DNA from: Flavobacterium collinsii
GTDB taxonomy: Bacteria > Bacteroidota > Bacteroidia > Flavobacteriales > Flavobacteriaceae
DNA length: 64,000 nucleotides
Direction: 5' to 3'
Assembly (NCBI RefSeq): GCF_902804485.1
Contig: NZ_CADCST010000078.1
Location: 1-64,000 of the forward strand
The notes beneath the pieces were generated by a model, which saw only the letters and a list, made by a program, of their open reading frames with translations, was not told the DNA's origin and made no database searches. A program made the position numbers and the translations under genes. Below, piece by piece: positions 33,875-43,131 of the stretch (the first letter of the stretch is position 1; every line of letters starts with the position of its first letter).

Positions 33875-35782
33875 TTAGTTCTTGGTTAATATAATTTTGG
33901 CGTTATCATTTTTTGACACCTGCTCCATAAAAAGGCGGTAGTCATCGTATTCTTTATTGGAGTATTTTCCTTTATTCAAAAACAGTGAACGTTTGTACAG
34001 CAGTTTATTGTTTTCTTTTTTAATGATTTCGGTTTTATATGCTCCGAACTTCCCTTTTAATTCGAAATTTGAAGGTAAAAATTCGATTGCAAAACCAGCC
34101 GGAAGATTAACTTCAATCTCATCAGTGTCTAAATATCCGCGTTGAATTTGAAATGGATTTTTTCTGTTTCGGATTCTTTTTACATTAGCAGAACTCTGAT
34201 TAAAGGCATCTACAGCAAAAATCATTTTATTCCCTGAAATCGCAGCATAATTTAAAGCACTTAGCTGAACGTCCTCGGTAAAACGAATCGCTTCTTTGTT
34301 ATTGTTCAAATTAATTTTACCCAATTTCAGATTGTTAATATTGTCCCAGTATTCTTTGTAGTGGGCTTCTTTTTCGGTCGGGGATAATTTTTCTGTTCTG
34401 GATCTTGAAGCGTATTGAGACCCTTCTGAATGTATTACAATAGCGCCTGAAAAATGCCCATTTTCATCGATTGTATAAGTCCCCTTTTCATTTTGAGTAT
34501 TGCCTTCATCTGTATACACTTTTGTTCGCACAATTTCTGCTCCTTCTGGTTTAATAACTAATACATCTCTGTCATCCGTAAAAGTTCCCTGATACCCGAA
34601 AGGATCGTCCTGACTCGTACATTCTAACCAAGTATAATGATTTCCATTCGGAATCGACAAAATCATGTGATTTCCCTGCATTGAAACGAAGTCAGACTCA
34701 ATGTTTGTTTTATAAGTATCTCCATATAAAACGGTATTGTAAGACGGAACATCTACCGCTTGTAAAAGTGCTTTTGTGTAATTGGTTAAAGCTTTACAGT
34801 CGCCATAACCTAAGCGGTCAACATCAGTAGCCAGCATGGGCTTCCATCCGCCAATCCCGACCTGAATACTCACATATCTTGATTTTTTCTGTACAAAATC
34901 GTAAACCAGTTTTGCTTTTTTTATCGGATCCTTTTCACCCCCAACAATAGCTTTTATTTTAGCTTTGGTTTCCTCAGGTAAATCTGTTGTCCCCGAGAGT
35001 ATCTTTTCAGAATACCATTTGCCAAAATCTGTCCAGTTTGTAGCGGTACCGTCAACACCTTCCAAATGAAAATATTCTAACCCCATCATGACTTTAGGAA
35101 AAAGATCTTTGTATGCCGGGCTATAATCTTCCTGTTTTTGTGCTAAAATAGTATTTGCAGTATAAGAAAGCTGAGTACTAGTGTCTGTATTTCTCTTTAT
35201 ACTGAAACCTGAAAATTGAATTTCTTTCTTTTTAAAACCTAAATCAGCAGGATAAACAACATTGAGAACTGTTTTTTCAATACTGGTATAAAATCCTCTT
35301 AAAGGCATCCAGCTTGGGATAAAAGCAGTTGAAGAAGTCTGAACCTCACTATTAAATTCAACTGTAAAAGGATATGAAATGGGAGTATAATCTAAAAATA
35401 CAACCCGGCTATCAGAAAAAAGTGTACTTCCTCCAACAACACTCTGGTCTTTAAAATCTTTCCTTCTAATTCTTTTAATTTCTTTACCGAGAGCGTCATA
35501 AACTGTTGCTTCAATACCTTTGACCGAAGTTGATTTGTCGTAATATTCGTAAGCCTGTATAGCACTAACCCCTTTTTCGTTTAAAACGGTTACAACCCGA
35601 TGATTTTTAGTATTCATGCTTCGTTGCGACAAAATCACCATTTCAGTCTCATCCAGACGAACAACTGCATTGGCATTTTCTTTAAGACTATCGGCAATTG
35701 CAGCCACAGCATATTCGCTTTTTTGAGCGGAAGAAATAAGGGTAAACAGGCAAAAAAACAACGTAAAAACCAGGCTTTTCAT
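33875..35782 (-). CDS. DUF3857/transglutaminase-like exported protein, catalytic Cys and His present
   Basis: A 635-residue exported protein (signal peptide 1-19, ending in ISSAQ). DUF3857 lies at about 45-230 and a transglutaminase-like core at about 285-420. The nucleophile is in RLGYGDCKAL near residue 331, the His in MQGNHMIL near 372, and the acidic partner in the strand after. It should be a periplasmic or surface transglutaminase-like protease or amidase, but substrate and function are unknown. It heads the operon with the degenerate paralog and MazG-type genes. A -7 box lies 18 nt upstream. Confidence 0.82.
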   Translation of the reverse strand: MKSLVFTLFFCLFTLISSAQKSEYAVAAIADSLKENANAVVRLDETEMVILSQRSMNTKNHRVVTVLNEKGVSAIQAYEYYDKSTSVKGIEATVYDALGKEIKRIRRKDFKDQSVVGGSTLFSDSRVVFLDYTPISYPFTVEFNSEVQTSSTAFIPSWMPLRGFYTSIEKTVLNVVYPADLGFKKKEIQFSGFSIKRNTDTSTQLSYTANTILAQKQEDYSPAYKDLFPKVMMGLEYFHLEGVDGTATNWTDFGKWYSEKILSGTTDLPEETKAKIKAIVGGEKDPIKKAKLVYDFVQKKSRYVSIQVGIGGWKPMLATDVDRLGYGDCKALTNYTKALLQAVDVPSYNTVLYGDTYKTNIESDFVSMQGNHMILSIPNGNHYTWLECTSQDDPFGYQGTFTDDRDVLVIKPEGAEIVRTKVYTDEGNTQNEKGTYTIDENGHFSGAIVIHSEGSQYASRSRTEKLSPTEKEAHYKEYWDNINNLKLGKINLNNNKEAIRFTEDVQLSALNYAAISGNKMIFAVDAFNQSSANVKRIRNRKNPFQIQRGYLDTDEIEVNLPAGFAIEFLPSNFELKGKFGAYKTEIIKKENNKLLYKRSLFLNKGKYSNKEYDDYRLFMEQVSKNDNAKIILTKN

Positions 35783-35799
35783 TTAGTAAGTAATTTCGC

Positions 35800-35807
35800 C
35801 AAATATA
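35800..35807 (-). promoter_or_regulatory. -7 box of the DUF3857 operon
   Basis: TATATTTG on the minus strand, a perfect TAnnTTTG, 17 nt before the start of the 635-residue protein. I see no convincing -33 element. Confidence 0.5.
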
Positions 35808-35847
35808 TATTATTTTTAGAAATCCTTGACATTCGTCTAATTTTTTT

Positions 35848-36300
35848 TTAATCTCTGTTTTTACTGTCTATTAAAATAGTTACCGGTCCATCATTCAAGA
35901 GATTAACTTTCATATCGGCACCAAAAACTCCTGCTTGTATTTTTTTATTAAATTCCTTTTCTAAAGACTTTAGAAAATTCTCATACATTGGGATAGCAAA
36001 TTCCGGTTTTGCAGCTTTTATATACGAAGGACGGTTTCCTTTTTTAGTTGAAGCGTGAAGCGTAAACTGGCTTACTACAATAATATCTCCATCGATATCC
36101 TGAACCGAGCAATTCATTACATCATTTTCGTCTCCAAAAATTCTCATTTTAATGATTTTCCCCACCAGCCAATCAATGTCCTCCTGATTGTCTGCGTCTT
36201 CAATTCCGAGCAGAATTAATAAACCTTTTTGAATGTCAGCCACTTTTTGATGATCGATTGTCACTGACGCCTGGGAAACTCTTTGAATTACTACTTTCAT
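35848..36300 (-). CDS. dtd: D-aminoacyl-tRNA deacylase
   Basis: A 150-residue DTD enzyme that removes D-amino acids from tRNA. The family opens with MKVVIQRV, so I place the start at 36300. A longer frame from 36393 adds 31 residues with no counterpart in the family. Signature motifs are SQFTLHAST near residue 78 and the GPVT catalytic loop in LNDGPVTILID near 136. The length equals the usual 145-150. It is followed by rsgA in the opposite direction of transcription order, with a 139-nt gap holding repeats. Confidence 0.92.
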   Translation of the reverse strand: MKVVIQRVSQASVTIDHQKVADIQKGLLILLGIEDADNQEDIDWLVGKIIKMRIFGDENDVMNCSVQDIDGDIIVVSQFTLHASTKKGNRPSYIKAAKPEFAIPMYENFLKSLEKEFNKKIQAGVFGADMKVNLLNDGPVTILIDSKNRD

Positions 36301-36324
36301 TATAATAGAAGATATTTTGGTTTT

Positions 36325-36371
36325 GCCACAGATTATACGAATTAAAAAGATTTTAAACTCTAACGTTAGAG
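36325..36371 (+). repeat. GCCACRRATT repeat and CTCTAACGTTAGAG palindrome
   Basis: GCCACAGATTATACGAATT begins at 36325. A perfect 14-bp palindrome CTCTAACGTTAGAG occupies 36358-36371. Both lie between dtd and rsgA. The palindrome could be a weak hairpin or a protein site. No T-tract follows. Confidence 0.45.
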
Positions 36372-36439
36372 GCACTCCAGTACATCTTTGCAATCAAACT
36401 CTGTCGATAATTTTTGATTTGGAATTTGGGATTTATTTT

Positions 36440-37417
36440 TTATTTCCTCAATTCATCACTTGCTTTTCGATCCTCGTCATAAGAATCGGTACGATAGTTT
36501 TCATCATCTCCTTCGAGAATCTTCAAATAACTATTGTAACGTGACCAAGCGATCTCATCTCGTTCTAAAGCAGCTTTGATCGCACAATGTGGTTCTTCTT
36601 TGTGCAAACAGTTGTTAAATTTACATTGATCCTTTAATCTGAAAAACTCAGGGAAATAACCACTGATTTCAGAAGGCTCCATGTCAACAATTCCAAAACC
36701 TTTAATTCCCGGTGTGTCGATAATTTTTGCATTGAAAGACAAATCATACATTTCGGCAAAAGTGGTGGTATGCTGCCCTTGTTTACTGGCCTCCGAAATG
36801 GTTTTGGTTTTAAGATGTAAAGAAGGCTCCATTGCATTTACCAAAGTCGATTTTCCCACACCGGAATGTCCGGAAAACATACTTACTTTACCGATCATCA
36901 TTTCTTTTAACTCTTCAACACCTTTCATTTCTGTCGAAGAAACACGAAGACATTTATAACCTATTTGCTGATAGACATATTGCATATACAATTGATCTTC
37001 AAGTGTAGCTTCATCAAAAGTATCGATTTTATTAAAAACCAAAATAGTTTCGATATTATACGCCTCGGCAGTAACCAGAAAACGGTCAATAAAGTTAAAG
37101 GTAGTAGGCGGATTATTAATCGTAATCAATAAAAACACACGATCGATGTTAGATGCAATAATATGCATTTGATGCGATAGGTTAACCGATTTACGAACGA
37201 TGTAATTCTTTCTTTCGTGAATATTAAAAATCGTTCCGGTTACAGCATCTGAAGTTTCCTCCAGTTCATAATCGACAATATCGCCTACAGCAATAGGATT
37301 AGTACTTTTAATACCTTTCATCCTAAACTTCCCTTTCATACGGCATTCTATAAAATCGCCATTTTCTGATTTTACAGTGTACCAACTTCCTGTAGATTTA
37401 TATACGAGTCCTGTCAT
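36440..37417 (-). CDS. rsgA: Ribosome small-subunit-dependent GTPase RsgA
   Basis: A 325-residue circularly permuted GTPase for 30S subunit maturation. An N-terminal OB-fold (about 1-70) is followed by the G4 motif in VFNKIDTF near 131 and G1 GHSGVGKST near 184-192. G3 DTPG lies near 232, in permuted order. The C-terminal zinc knuckle CKFNNCLHKEEPHC near 267-280 is complete. A promoter with matching -33 and -7 boxes lies at 37480-37511. Length and motifs are typical. Confidence 0.94.
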   Translation of the reverse strand: MTGLVYKSTGSWYTVKSENGDFIECRMKGKFRMKGIKSTNPIAVGDIVDYELEETSDAVTGTIFNIHERKNYIVRKSVNLSHQMHIIASNIDRVFLLITINNPPTTFNFIDRFLVTAEAYNIETILVFNKIDTFDEATLEDQLYMQYVYQQIGYKCLRVSSTEMKGVEELKEMMIGKVSMFSGHSGVGKSTLVNAMEPSLHLKTKTISEASKQGQHTTTFAEMYDLSFNAKIIDTPGIKGFGIVDMEPSEISGYFPEFFRLKDQCKFNNCLHKEEPHCAIKAALERDEIAWSRYNSYLKILEGDDENYRTDSYDEDRKASDELRK

Positions 37418-37479
37418 TCTTTAATTTTAGATTGCTGATTTTAGATTTTAGATTATTCTTTGAACTAAAAAATAAAAGG

Positions 37480-37511
37480 CAAAATTACGTTTTTAGAATT
37501 GAACAACGCAA
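37480..37511 (-). promoter_or_regulatory. Promoter of rsgA
   Basis: Minus strand TTG (plus 37509-37511), 21 nt, TAATTTTG (plus 37480-37487), a perfect -7 box. The leader to rsgA is about 55 nt and contains a phrase of GATTTTAGA words seen at several other sites. Confidence 0.65.
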
Positions 37512-37554
37512 CTTCGCCTTTTAAAATTAAAGACTTACTCTTAATTTGAAAGAT

Positions 37555-40500
37555 TTACCAGATAATTTCGGCTAAAATTTCATTTTCTTTGATTTTCCCT
37601 AACTGAATCGTTTTTAAAGTTTTTGTAATTTTCCCAGCTCTTGTAGTATATATTTCTACCATAACAGTTGCAGGACCACTTTCAGTTAATTCTCTTTCGC
37701 CAAAATAATTGGTTTTTATTTGATATTTTCCTTTAATGGCGTTTCGAATTAAATATTGTTCAGGTCCGTAACCTTGCGTGAAATCTTTAGAGAATCTTGC
37801 GCCGGCTTGTGTTTCTTTATGTGCATAATAACATTCTTCACCATTTGGCTCAATAATATGCAAATCAAGATCGACATCCATCTGATTCCAGTTCATAATT
37901 ATTCTGATATCAACCGGCATTTTGTCAAGATATTTTTTATCGAGTTTGCCCGTTTTCAAACCTTTGTGTTCAATTGTCAAACGGTTAATATCCATTAAAA
38001 TAATATCTTCTACGCCTTCATATTGTCCGCTCATTTCTCCGTAATAATTCACCTCCAAGGCTTTAATCAATTGATCAAAAGCTTCCTGATACATTCCTGC
38101 ATCTTCAAGAGCCAAAGCATAATCTCTTAAACTTTGTGGTTCGTGCGCTCTCCATTTTGCAATTTGTCTTGCGGTAAATAATGCATCTTCATAATCCTGC
38201 CATTGGCGTAAAGTATAGGTAAGTGTTTTATAAAGCTGATGATTTTCTAAACCTAAATCGGCAATAGTACTAATGATTTGTAATGCTTTTGTAACATCAC
38301 CCTGATTGTAGAAAAAATGTGCTACATCAAAATAAAAACTTGGATTTCTTTCCTGCCCGTTCCTAAGTTCAAAATACAATTCGTATTGTTTTTCTTTTGG
38401 TGCCGATGCCAAAGCTTTTAAATACAAACGATCCGGATTCCAGGTTTTAGGTTCACTTTCTATTCTGTTTAATTCACCATCCTCATCGTCGTCCTCGCTA
38501 TCTGAATCTTTTTTAGAATCGAAATTAACCTCACTTTCGCTACCTACAGCCTTATCACTACTTATTGATGGGGAGATTTGAACTCCAACCACTTTACCAG
38601 CAAGAGCCTCCTGAATATCATTACTTTTAGAAATACTTTCAGCCGCTACTGATTGTGAAGAATAAGAAACAGATCTTTTTTGTGTTGTCGCATATCCTGT
38701 AACCACTACTGACTCTAATTGTGGTGAAGGTCCTCGAAATTGTACGCTAATCACATTGTTTGTTCCTATATTTAGTTGAACATTATCATAATCTATATAA
38801 GAAACAATCAATTCAGCATTTTCTGATGCTCTAATTAAAAACTTACCATCAAAATCTACAGTCGTTACTTCTCTTTCTCCCTCTACCTGAATATTAGCTC
38901 CAGGCAATGGCATACCATGTGCATCTAAAACAATTCCCGAAACAAATCCAGCTCTGATATTGTCAACCCTACTCAAAATCACATTTGACGAATTATTATA
39001 TGAGCTTTGAGGATTTTTAACTTTTGGCTTTGGCAACGGTTTTGGAACGGAATATTTTACATCTTTTTTCCACCAATTATTTAAACCTTCAAAATAGCTT
39101 TCAATACTTTCCCAATTATTTTTTTGCTGCGCCAAAGTATTAGCATTTTCCTGTTTTTTAATTCGGTCAAATTCGGCACGCAATTCTGTTGGCGGAATAA
39201 TATCATAAGAAATATAATCACGAATATCTTCCAGAACAATCAACGAAGTATTCTTTGTAATGATTCCGTATTTCTTGCCCAGAAGCTCGATTTCATCTGC
39301 ATTTTTGTCATATTGAAAATCAAGATTGGCAATTTTTTTCTGTGCCCAAAGTTTCTCAATATTTACTTCTTTTGTATTTTGAATACTGCCATCTAAAATT
39401 ATTTTTCGTTCTAAAACAGCTTCGTTATTATAACCAAACAACAACGTAATTTCATTTTTTGGTTTTAAGGAAATCCCTGAAAAACTAAAACTTCCGGAGG
39501 CCGAAGTTCCCGGCATCGGAAACAAATCAGTCACTGTATAATTCTCTTTTATTCCTAAAAACTTCAAATTTGTATTCACCAATTTATCTAAAGCATTTTC
39601 CTGATTAACCTGATTTAAATTGATAAAACTACCGCCTGTTTGCATCGCCGAATAATTTAGGAAAGAAAAATCAGCAGAAACAGATGATGTAATCGTATAA
39701 ATTGGCTTTTTAGTTTTTGGCAAAACATTGTCGCTTAAAGATGATAATCCATCCGAAAAAAGCAAAAACTCATCATGAGGCAAAAGATTTATTTTAGAAA
39801 ATCTTGTTCCTCCATCGTACTTGGCATTTTCTAATACGGTTTTTAACTCAGACCAATTTCCGCTTGTAATGGTATATTCTTTTTGTTTTTCGAAAGTATA
39901 ATTCAAAAAGTATAAGGTTACTTTTGTATTTTTTATTTTCTGAAAATAAGCATCAAGCAAAGCCATTTCCTTTTTTAAGTCTCTCGTTTTACAACTCAAC
40001 GAATTATCCCAAATTAAACCAATCGAAGCAGGATTTTTCTTTGCTCTTTTATTGCCTTCTATAAAAGTATTTCCGTAAAAATAATGCTGACCGCTAACAT
40101 CCTGCATCAACACACTTGGAATGTTCTGCTGAATTGGAATTTTAAAAACTAATTTCTCAGTAGGCTGATAATTTTCTTTTTTGATAGAAGTCTGAAAAGA
40201 TTGATTCCATTTTGAAAAAGCAATTTCATCACCTGAATTTTCTGCCACAATTGGAGCAGCTTCAGTTCCTAAAATCGAAACATTCATCTCAAACTGATCC
40301 AGTTTTTTAGGATAACGACTTACTAATTGGTACACCAAATTATTTTTATCGAATGCCGAAAGTTCTTCTTCGTAACCTATTATAACAGTTCGCTCTCCGT
40401 TTGGCATCAACGGATAAATTCTGGTTCTAAAGTTATTCCCATCTACTTTCTCCAGTAGTCCCGGATCAACACGACGGTGTTCGATAGCTTCAAAAACCTG

Positions 40501-40851
40501 TTTGCCTTTATTTTTATTTACCGGAACAGCTTCACGCATTTTTCCGTTGATATCAATAGCATATCTGGAAACGGAGACATTCTCTGGTAACGGAAAAATA
40601 AGTTCTGCTTCCATCTGACGGGTTCCTGAATTAAAAAAATGCATTTCGGCAGTAGTGTAAGCAATATTACCCACCACTTTTACATTAACAATTAATTTAT
40701 TCATTCTCACTTTTTCAGCTTCATCGCCTTTCACCGTTAGTTCGGGACTTTGCGCAAAAGATTTTGCTCCTAAAAACAACAAGAAATAAAACAATACATT
40801 CAAATTAATTTGGAGAATATTCGGTACAGACAAAAACAATTTTGACTTCAT
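37555..40851 (-). CDS. VIT/VWA multidomain exported protein with SusC-like plug fragment and DUF2135
   Basis: A 1098-residue exported protein. I start it at 40851; a further in-frame start at 40899 adds 16 residues. Domains in order: signal sequence (about 1-33); VIT (about 35-165); VWA-like region (about 280-440); carboxypeptidase regulatory-like domain (about 630-700, GIVLDAHGMPLPGANIQVEG). Then VVVTGYATTQKRS near 714 and SKSNDIQEALAGKVVGVQIS, the signature that opens the plug of SusC-type receptors. After it come an acidic patch (SEDDDEDGE near 787), helical repeats (about 810-945) and DUF2135 (about 975-1090). No barrel follows. Function unknown, probably surface or periplasmic. The start of DUF2135 is inferred from MNWNQMDVDLDLHI. 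Confidence 0.8.
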   Translation of the reverse strand: MKSKLFLSVPNILQINLNVLFYFLLFLGAKSFAQSPELTVKGDEAEKVRMNKLIVNVKVVGNIAYTTAEMHFFNSGTRQMEAELIFPLPENVSVSRYAIDINGKMREAVPVNKNKGKQVFEAIEHRRVDPGLLEKVDGNNFRTRIYPLMPNGERTVIIGYEEELSAFDKNNLVYQLVSRYPKKLDQFEMNVSILGTEAAPIVAENSGDEIAFSKWNQSFQTSIKKENYQPTEKLVFKIPIQQNIPSVLMQDVSGQHYFYGNTFIEGNKRAKKNPASIGLIWDNSLSCKTRDLKKEMALLDAYFQKIKNTKVTLYFLNYTFEKQKEYTITSGNWSELKTVLENAKYDGGTRFSKINLLPHDEFLLFSDGLSSLSDNVLPKTKKPIYTITSSVSADFSFLNYSAMQTGGSFINLNQVNQENALDKLVNTNLKFLGIKENYTVTDLFPMPGTSASGSFSFSGISLKPKNEITLLFGYNNEAVLERKIILDGSIQNTKEVNIEKLWAQKKIANLDFQYDKNADEIELLGKKYGIITKNTSLIVLEDIRDYISYDIIPPTELRAEFDRIKKQENANTLAQQKNNWESIESYFEGLNNWWKKDVKYSVPKPLPKPKVKNPQSSYNNSSNVILSRVDNIRAGFVSGIVLDAHGMPLPGANIQVEGEREVTTVDFDGKFLIRASENAELIVSYIDYDNVQLNIGTNNVISVQFRGPSPQLESVVVTGYATTQKRSVSYSSQSVAAESISKSNDIQEALAGKVVGVQISPSISSDKAVGSESEVNFDSKKDSDSEDDDEDGELNRIESEPKTWNPDRLYLKALASAPKEKQYELYFELRNGQERNPSFYFDVAHFFYNQGDVTKALQIISTIADLGLENHQLYKTLTYTLRQWQDYEDALFTARQIAKWRAHEPQSLRDYALALEDAGMYQEAFDQLIKALEVNYYGEMSGQYEGVEDIILMDINRLTIEHKGLKTGKLDKKYLDKMPVDIRIIMNWNQMDVDLDLHIIEPNGEECYYAHKETQAGARFSKDFTQGYGPEQYLIRNAIKGKYQIKTNYFGERELTESGPATVMVEIYTTRAGKITKTLKTIQLGKIKENEILAEIIW

Positions 40852-40931
40852 GATACGAAAATTTAGGTTTATACTTTTATAGAGAACAAAAAACATCAAA
40901 AGGTTGGGAAGGTACTATTTATTTCAAAAAA

Positions 40932-40963
40932 AAATCTCCAAAGCCCGAAAGCAAAGGAGATTT
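40932..40963 (-). terminator. Terminator of the Phe/Tyr operon
   Basis: An AAATCTCC/GGAGATTT stem with a 16-nt inner loop, flanked by A-rich sequence that gives a T-run on the minus strand. It lies 108 nt past the end of the DAHP synthase/chorismate mutase gene and 80 nt before the start of the VIT protein gene. Confidence 0.7.
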
Positions 40964-41071
40964 AATGTAAAAAAAACAATCTATTTTTAAAATGATGACA
41001 TAAGACAGTCATAGAGCAGAGTTAAAAAAAACTCCAATTAACTTATATCCCTTATATGTTTTTAGAAAAAA

Positions 41072-42154
41072 CTATGCATTGAATACTTTTTCCTGATGAC
41101 CAATACTTTCCTGGTGGATTGCCTTAAACATTCTCAAAACAAACTCTTCTGTAAGTCCTTTTTTCTCACCTTCCAAAATCATTTTTCCAAGGATTTCATT
41201 CCAACGGTTGTTTTGAAGAATTGCAACGTTTGCATCTTTCTTCACCTGTCCAATTTCATCCGCTACTTTCATACGTTTTCCTAGCAACTCTAATAAGTTA
41301 GCATCTAAAACGTCGATATTCGCTCTTAATTTTTTCATTTTTTGGTTGTACTCATCTGTAGTATCATCCGTTTTTCTGATTGTCAAATCTTTAATGATCT
41401 GTTTCAATGCATCTGGAGTTACTTGTTGAGCAGCATCAGACCATGCGTTGTCCGGATCGTAGTGCGTTTCGATAATCATACCATCGTAATTCAAATCTAA
41501 AGCCTCTTGAGTTACTTCAAAAATCATGTTACGATTTCCTGTAATATGAGACGGGTCGATGATTAATGGCAGATCAGGGAATTTATTTTGCAATTCGATA
41601 GCAATTTGCCATTCCGGAATATTTCTGTATTTTGTTTTTTCGTAAGTCGAAAATCCTCTGTGAATCACTCCTAACTTCTCAATTCCGGCCATGTGTAAAC
41701 GCTCAACACCACCTAACCATAAAGCTAAATCAGGGTTTACAGGATTTTTAACCAAGACGATTTTATCAGTCCCTTTCAAAGTATCAGCAATTTCCTGAAC
41801 TGCAAAAGGGTTTGCAGTTGTACGGGCACCAACCCATAAAACGTCTATATCATGTTCTAAGGCCAATTTACAATGTGCTGCAGTTGCAACCTCAGTACCC
41901 ATCAACAAACCGGTTTCTTTCTTTGCTTTTTGCAACCATTTCAAACCAATTTCTCCAACACCTTCAAATCCTCCCGGACGCGTTCTTGGTTTCCAGATTC
42001 CTGCTCTGAATACACTAACTTTTGAATCTTTCAATTCGTGTGCAATCTTCAATACCTGATCTTCTGTTTCTGCACTGCATGGTCCTGCAATTACAAGTGG
42101 GTGATTTAAATTGAAATCTTCTAACCACTTTCTCATTTCTTTTTTATTTTCCAT
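41072..42154 (-). CDS. Bifunctional DAHP synthase/chorismate mutase
   Basis: A 360-residue fusion. The N-terminal class I DAHP synthase domain (about 1-260) joins PEP and erythrose-4-phosphate. GPCSAETEDQVL near residue 19 is the family opening and DPSHITGNR near 198 the metal-site region. The C-terminal chorismate mutase domain (type II, about 275-355) converts chorismate to prephenate, with ANIDVLDANLLELLGKRMKV as its first helix. This fusion is common in Bacteroidetes. It is the last gene of the pheA-led operon, 13 nt after tyrA, and supplies chorismate precursor and prephenate to its neighbours. Confidence 0.92.
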   Translation of the reverse strand: MENKKEMRKWLEDFNLNHPLVIAGPCSAETEDQVLKIAHELKDSKVSVFRAGIWKPRTRPGGFEGVGEIGLKWLQKAKKETGLLMGTEVATAAHCKLALEHDIDVLWVGARTTANPFAVQEIADTLKGTDKIVLVKNPVNPDLALWLGGVERLHMAGIEKLGVIHRGFSTYEKTKYRNIPEWQIAIELQNKFPDLPLIIDPSHITGNRNMIFEVTQEALDLNYDGMIIETHYDPDNAWSDAAQQVTPDALKQIIKDLTIRKTDDTTDEYNQKMKKLRANIDVLDANLLELLGKRMKVADEIGQVKKDANVAILQNNRWNEILGKMILEGEKKGLTEEFVLRMFKAIHQESIGHQEKVFNA

Positions 42155-42167
42155 CTCTATTATAGTT

Positions 42168-43025
42168 TTATTTTTTAATTGTTAATCCGTTTAGTATCTC
42201 TTTAATTTTATTGGTGCTTTCCATTTCTTCAAAAATGGCACTGTAATCTTCTTCTTTCAGCAAATCCCTAAACCGACTGAGATTTGAAATGTATTCTTCT
42301 AATGTTTCCAGAACATATTCTTTGTTTTGCTTAAAAATTGGCGTCCACATTGCAGGCGAGCTTTTAGCTAAACGAACGGTACTTTCAAATCCGCTTCCAG
42401 CCATATCAAAAATATCCTGTTCGTCTTTTTCTTTATTCATTACCGTTTTTCCTAGCATGAATGAGCTAATGTGTGACAAATGCGAAACGTAAGCAATATG
42501 TTTGTCGTGTGAAATTGGATCCATATAACGTATCCTCATTCCTATTTCGGCAAAAAGCTTTAACGCCTTTTCCTGCAATTTAAAAGTAGTTTTTTCCACT
42601 TCGCAAATAATGTTTGTTTTTCCTTTAAACAAACCTTTAATCGCCGCTGAAGGTCCTGAGAACTCTGTTCCGGCAATTGGATGCGTGGCAATAAAATTCC
42701 TCCTTTTCGGGTGACTTGCTACTGCATCACAGATTGGTTTTTTGGTCGACCCCACTTCAAAAACGATTGTTCTGTCGCCCACCAAATCCAGTACTTTAGG
42801 CAAAACCGCAAGTGCGACATCTACAGGAACCGAGACAATTACAAAATCAGCTCCCCCCAAATCTTCAAAATGCCCTTCCTGATCAATAACCCCCAAATCA
42901 ATGGCTTCCTGTAAGTGTTTTTCGTTACTGTCAATTCCAAAAATGGTCGAATCAGGATGTTGATCCTTGATGTCCAGCACCATTGAACCTCCTATTAATC
43001 CTATTCCTATTACGTATACTTTCAT
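42168..43025 (-). CDS. tyrA: Prephenate dehydrogenase
   Basis: A 285-residue NAD-dependent enzyme oxidising prephenate to 4-hydroxyphenylpyruvate. The Rossmann motif IGIGLIGGSM is at residues 6-15. HPIAGTEFSGPSAA near 117-130 is the conserved TyrA segment, and SHLSHISSFMLGK near 182-194 lies at the substrate pocket. No ACT domain is fused. It lies between the aminotransferase gene (106-nt spacer with a dispersed repeat) and the DAHP synthase/chorismate mutase gene (13 nt). Confidence 0.93.
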   Translation of the reverse strand: MKVYVIGIGLIGGSMVLDIKDQHPDSTIFGIDSNEKHLQEAIDLGVIDQEGHFEDLGGADFVIVSVPVDVALAVLPKVLDLVGDRTIVFEVGSTKKPICDAVASHPKRRNFIATHPIAGTEFSGPSAAIKGLFKGKTNIICEVEKTTFKLQEKALKLFAEIGMRIRYMDPISHDKHIAYVSHLSHISSFMLGKTVMNKEKDEQDIFDMAGSGFESTVRLAKSSPAMWTPIFKQNKEYVLETLEEYISNLSRFRDLLKEEDYSAIFEEMESTNKIKEILNGLTIKK

Positions 43026-43064
43026 ATTTTTTTTATTCCAAAATTCTAAATCCCAATTAAAAAT

Positions 43065-43088
43065 GCTCCGACTTCGCTCAGCCCGACA
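43065..43088 (+). repeat. Dispersed 24-nt repeat, copy 2
   Basis: GCTCCGACTTCGCTCAGCCC and a GACA end, in the tyrA-aminotransferase spacer. Two mismatches to copy 3 inside the first 20 bases. Flanked by TTCTAAATCCCAATT and TTGATTCTTGATTCT low-complexity runs. Confidence 0.55.
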
Positions 43089-43131
43089 ATCTGGATAAAA
43101 ATCTTGATTCTTGATTCTAAAATCTTAATAC

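Noticed and set aside
36301-36393. 31-residue N-terminal extension of dtd
   Set aside because: DTD proteins begin at MKVVIQRV. The extension lies in repeat-like spacer DNA.
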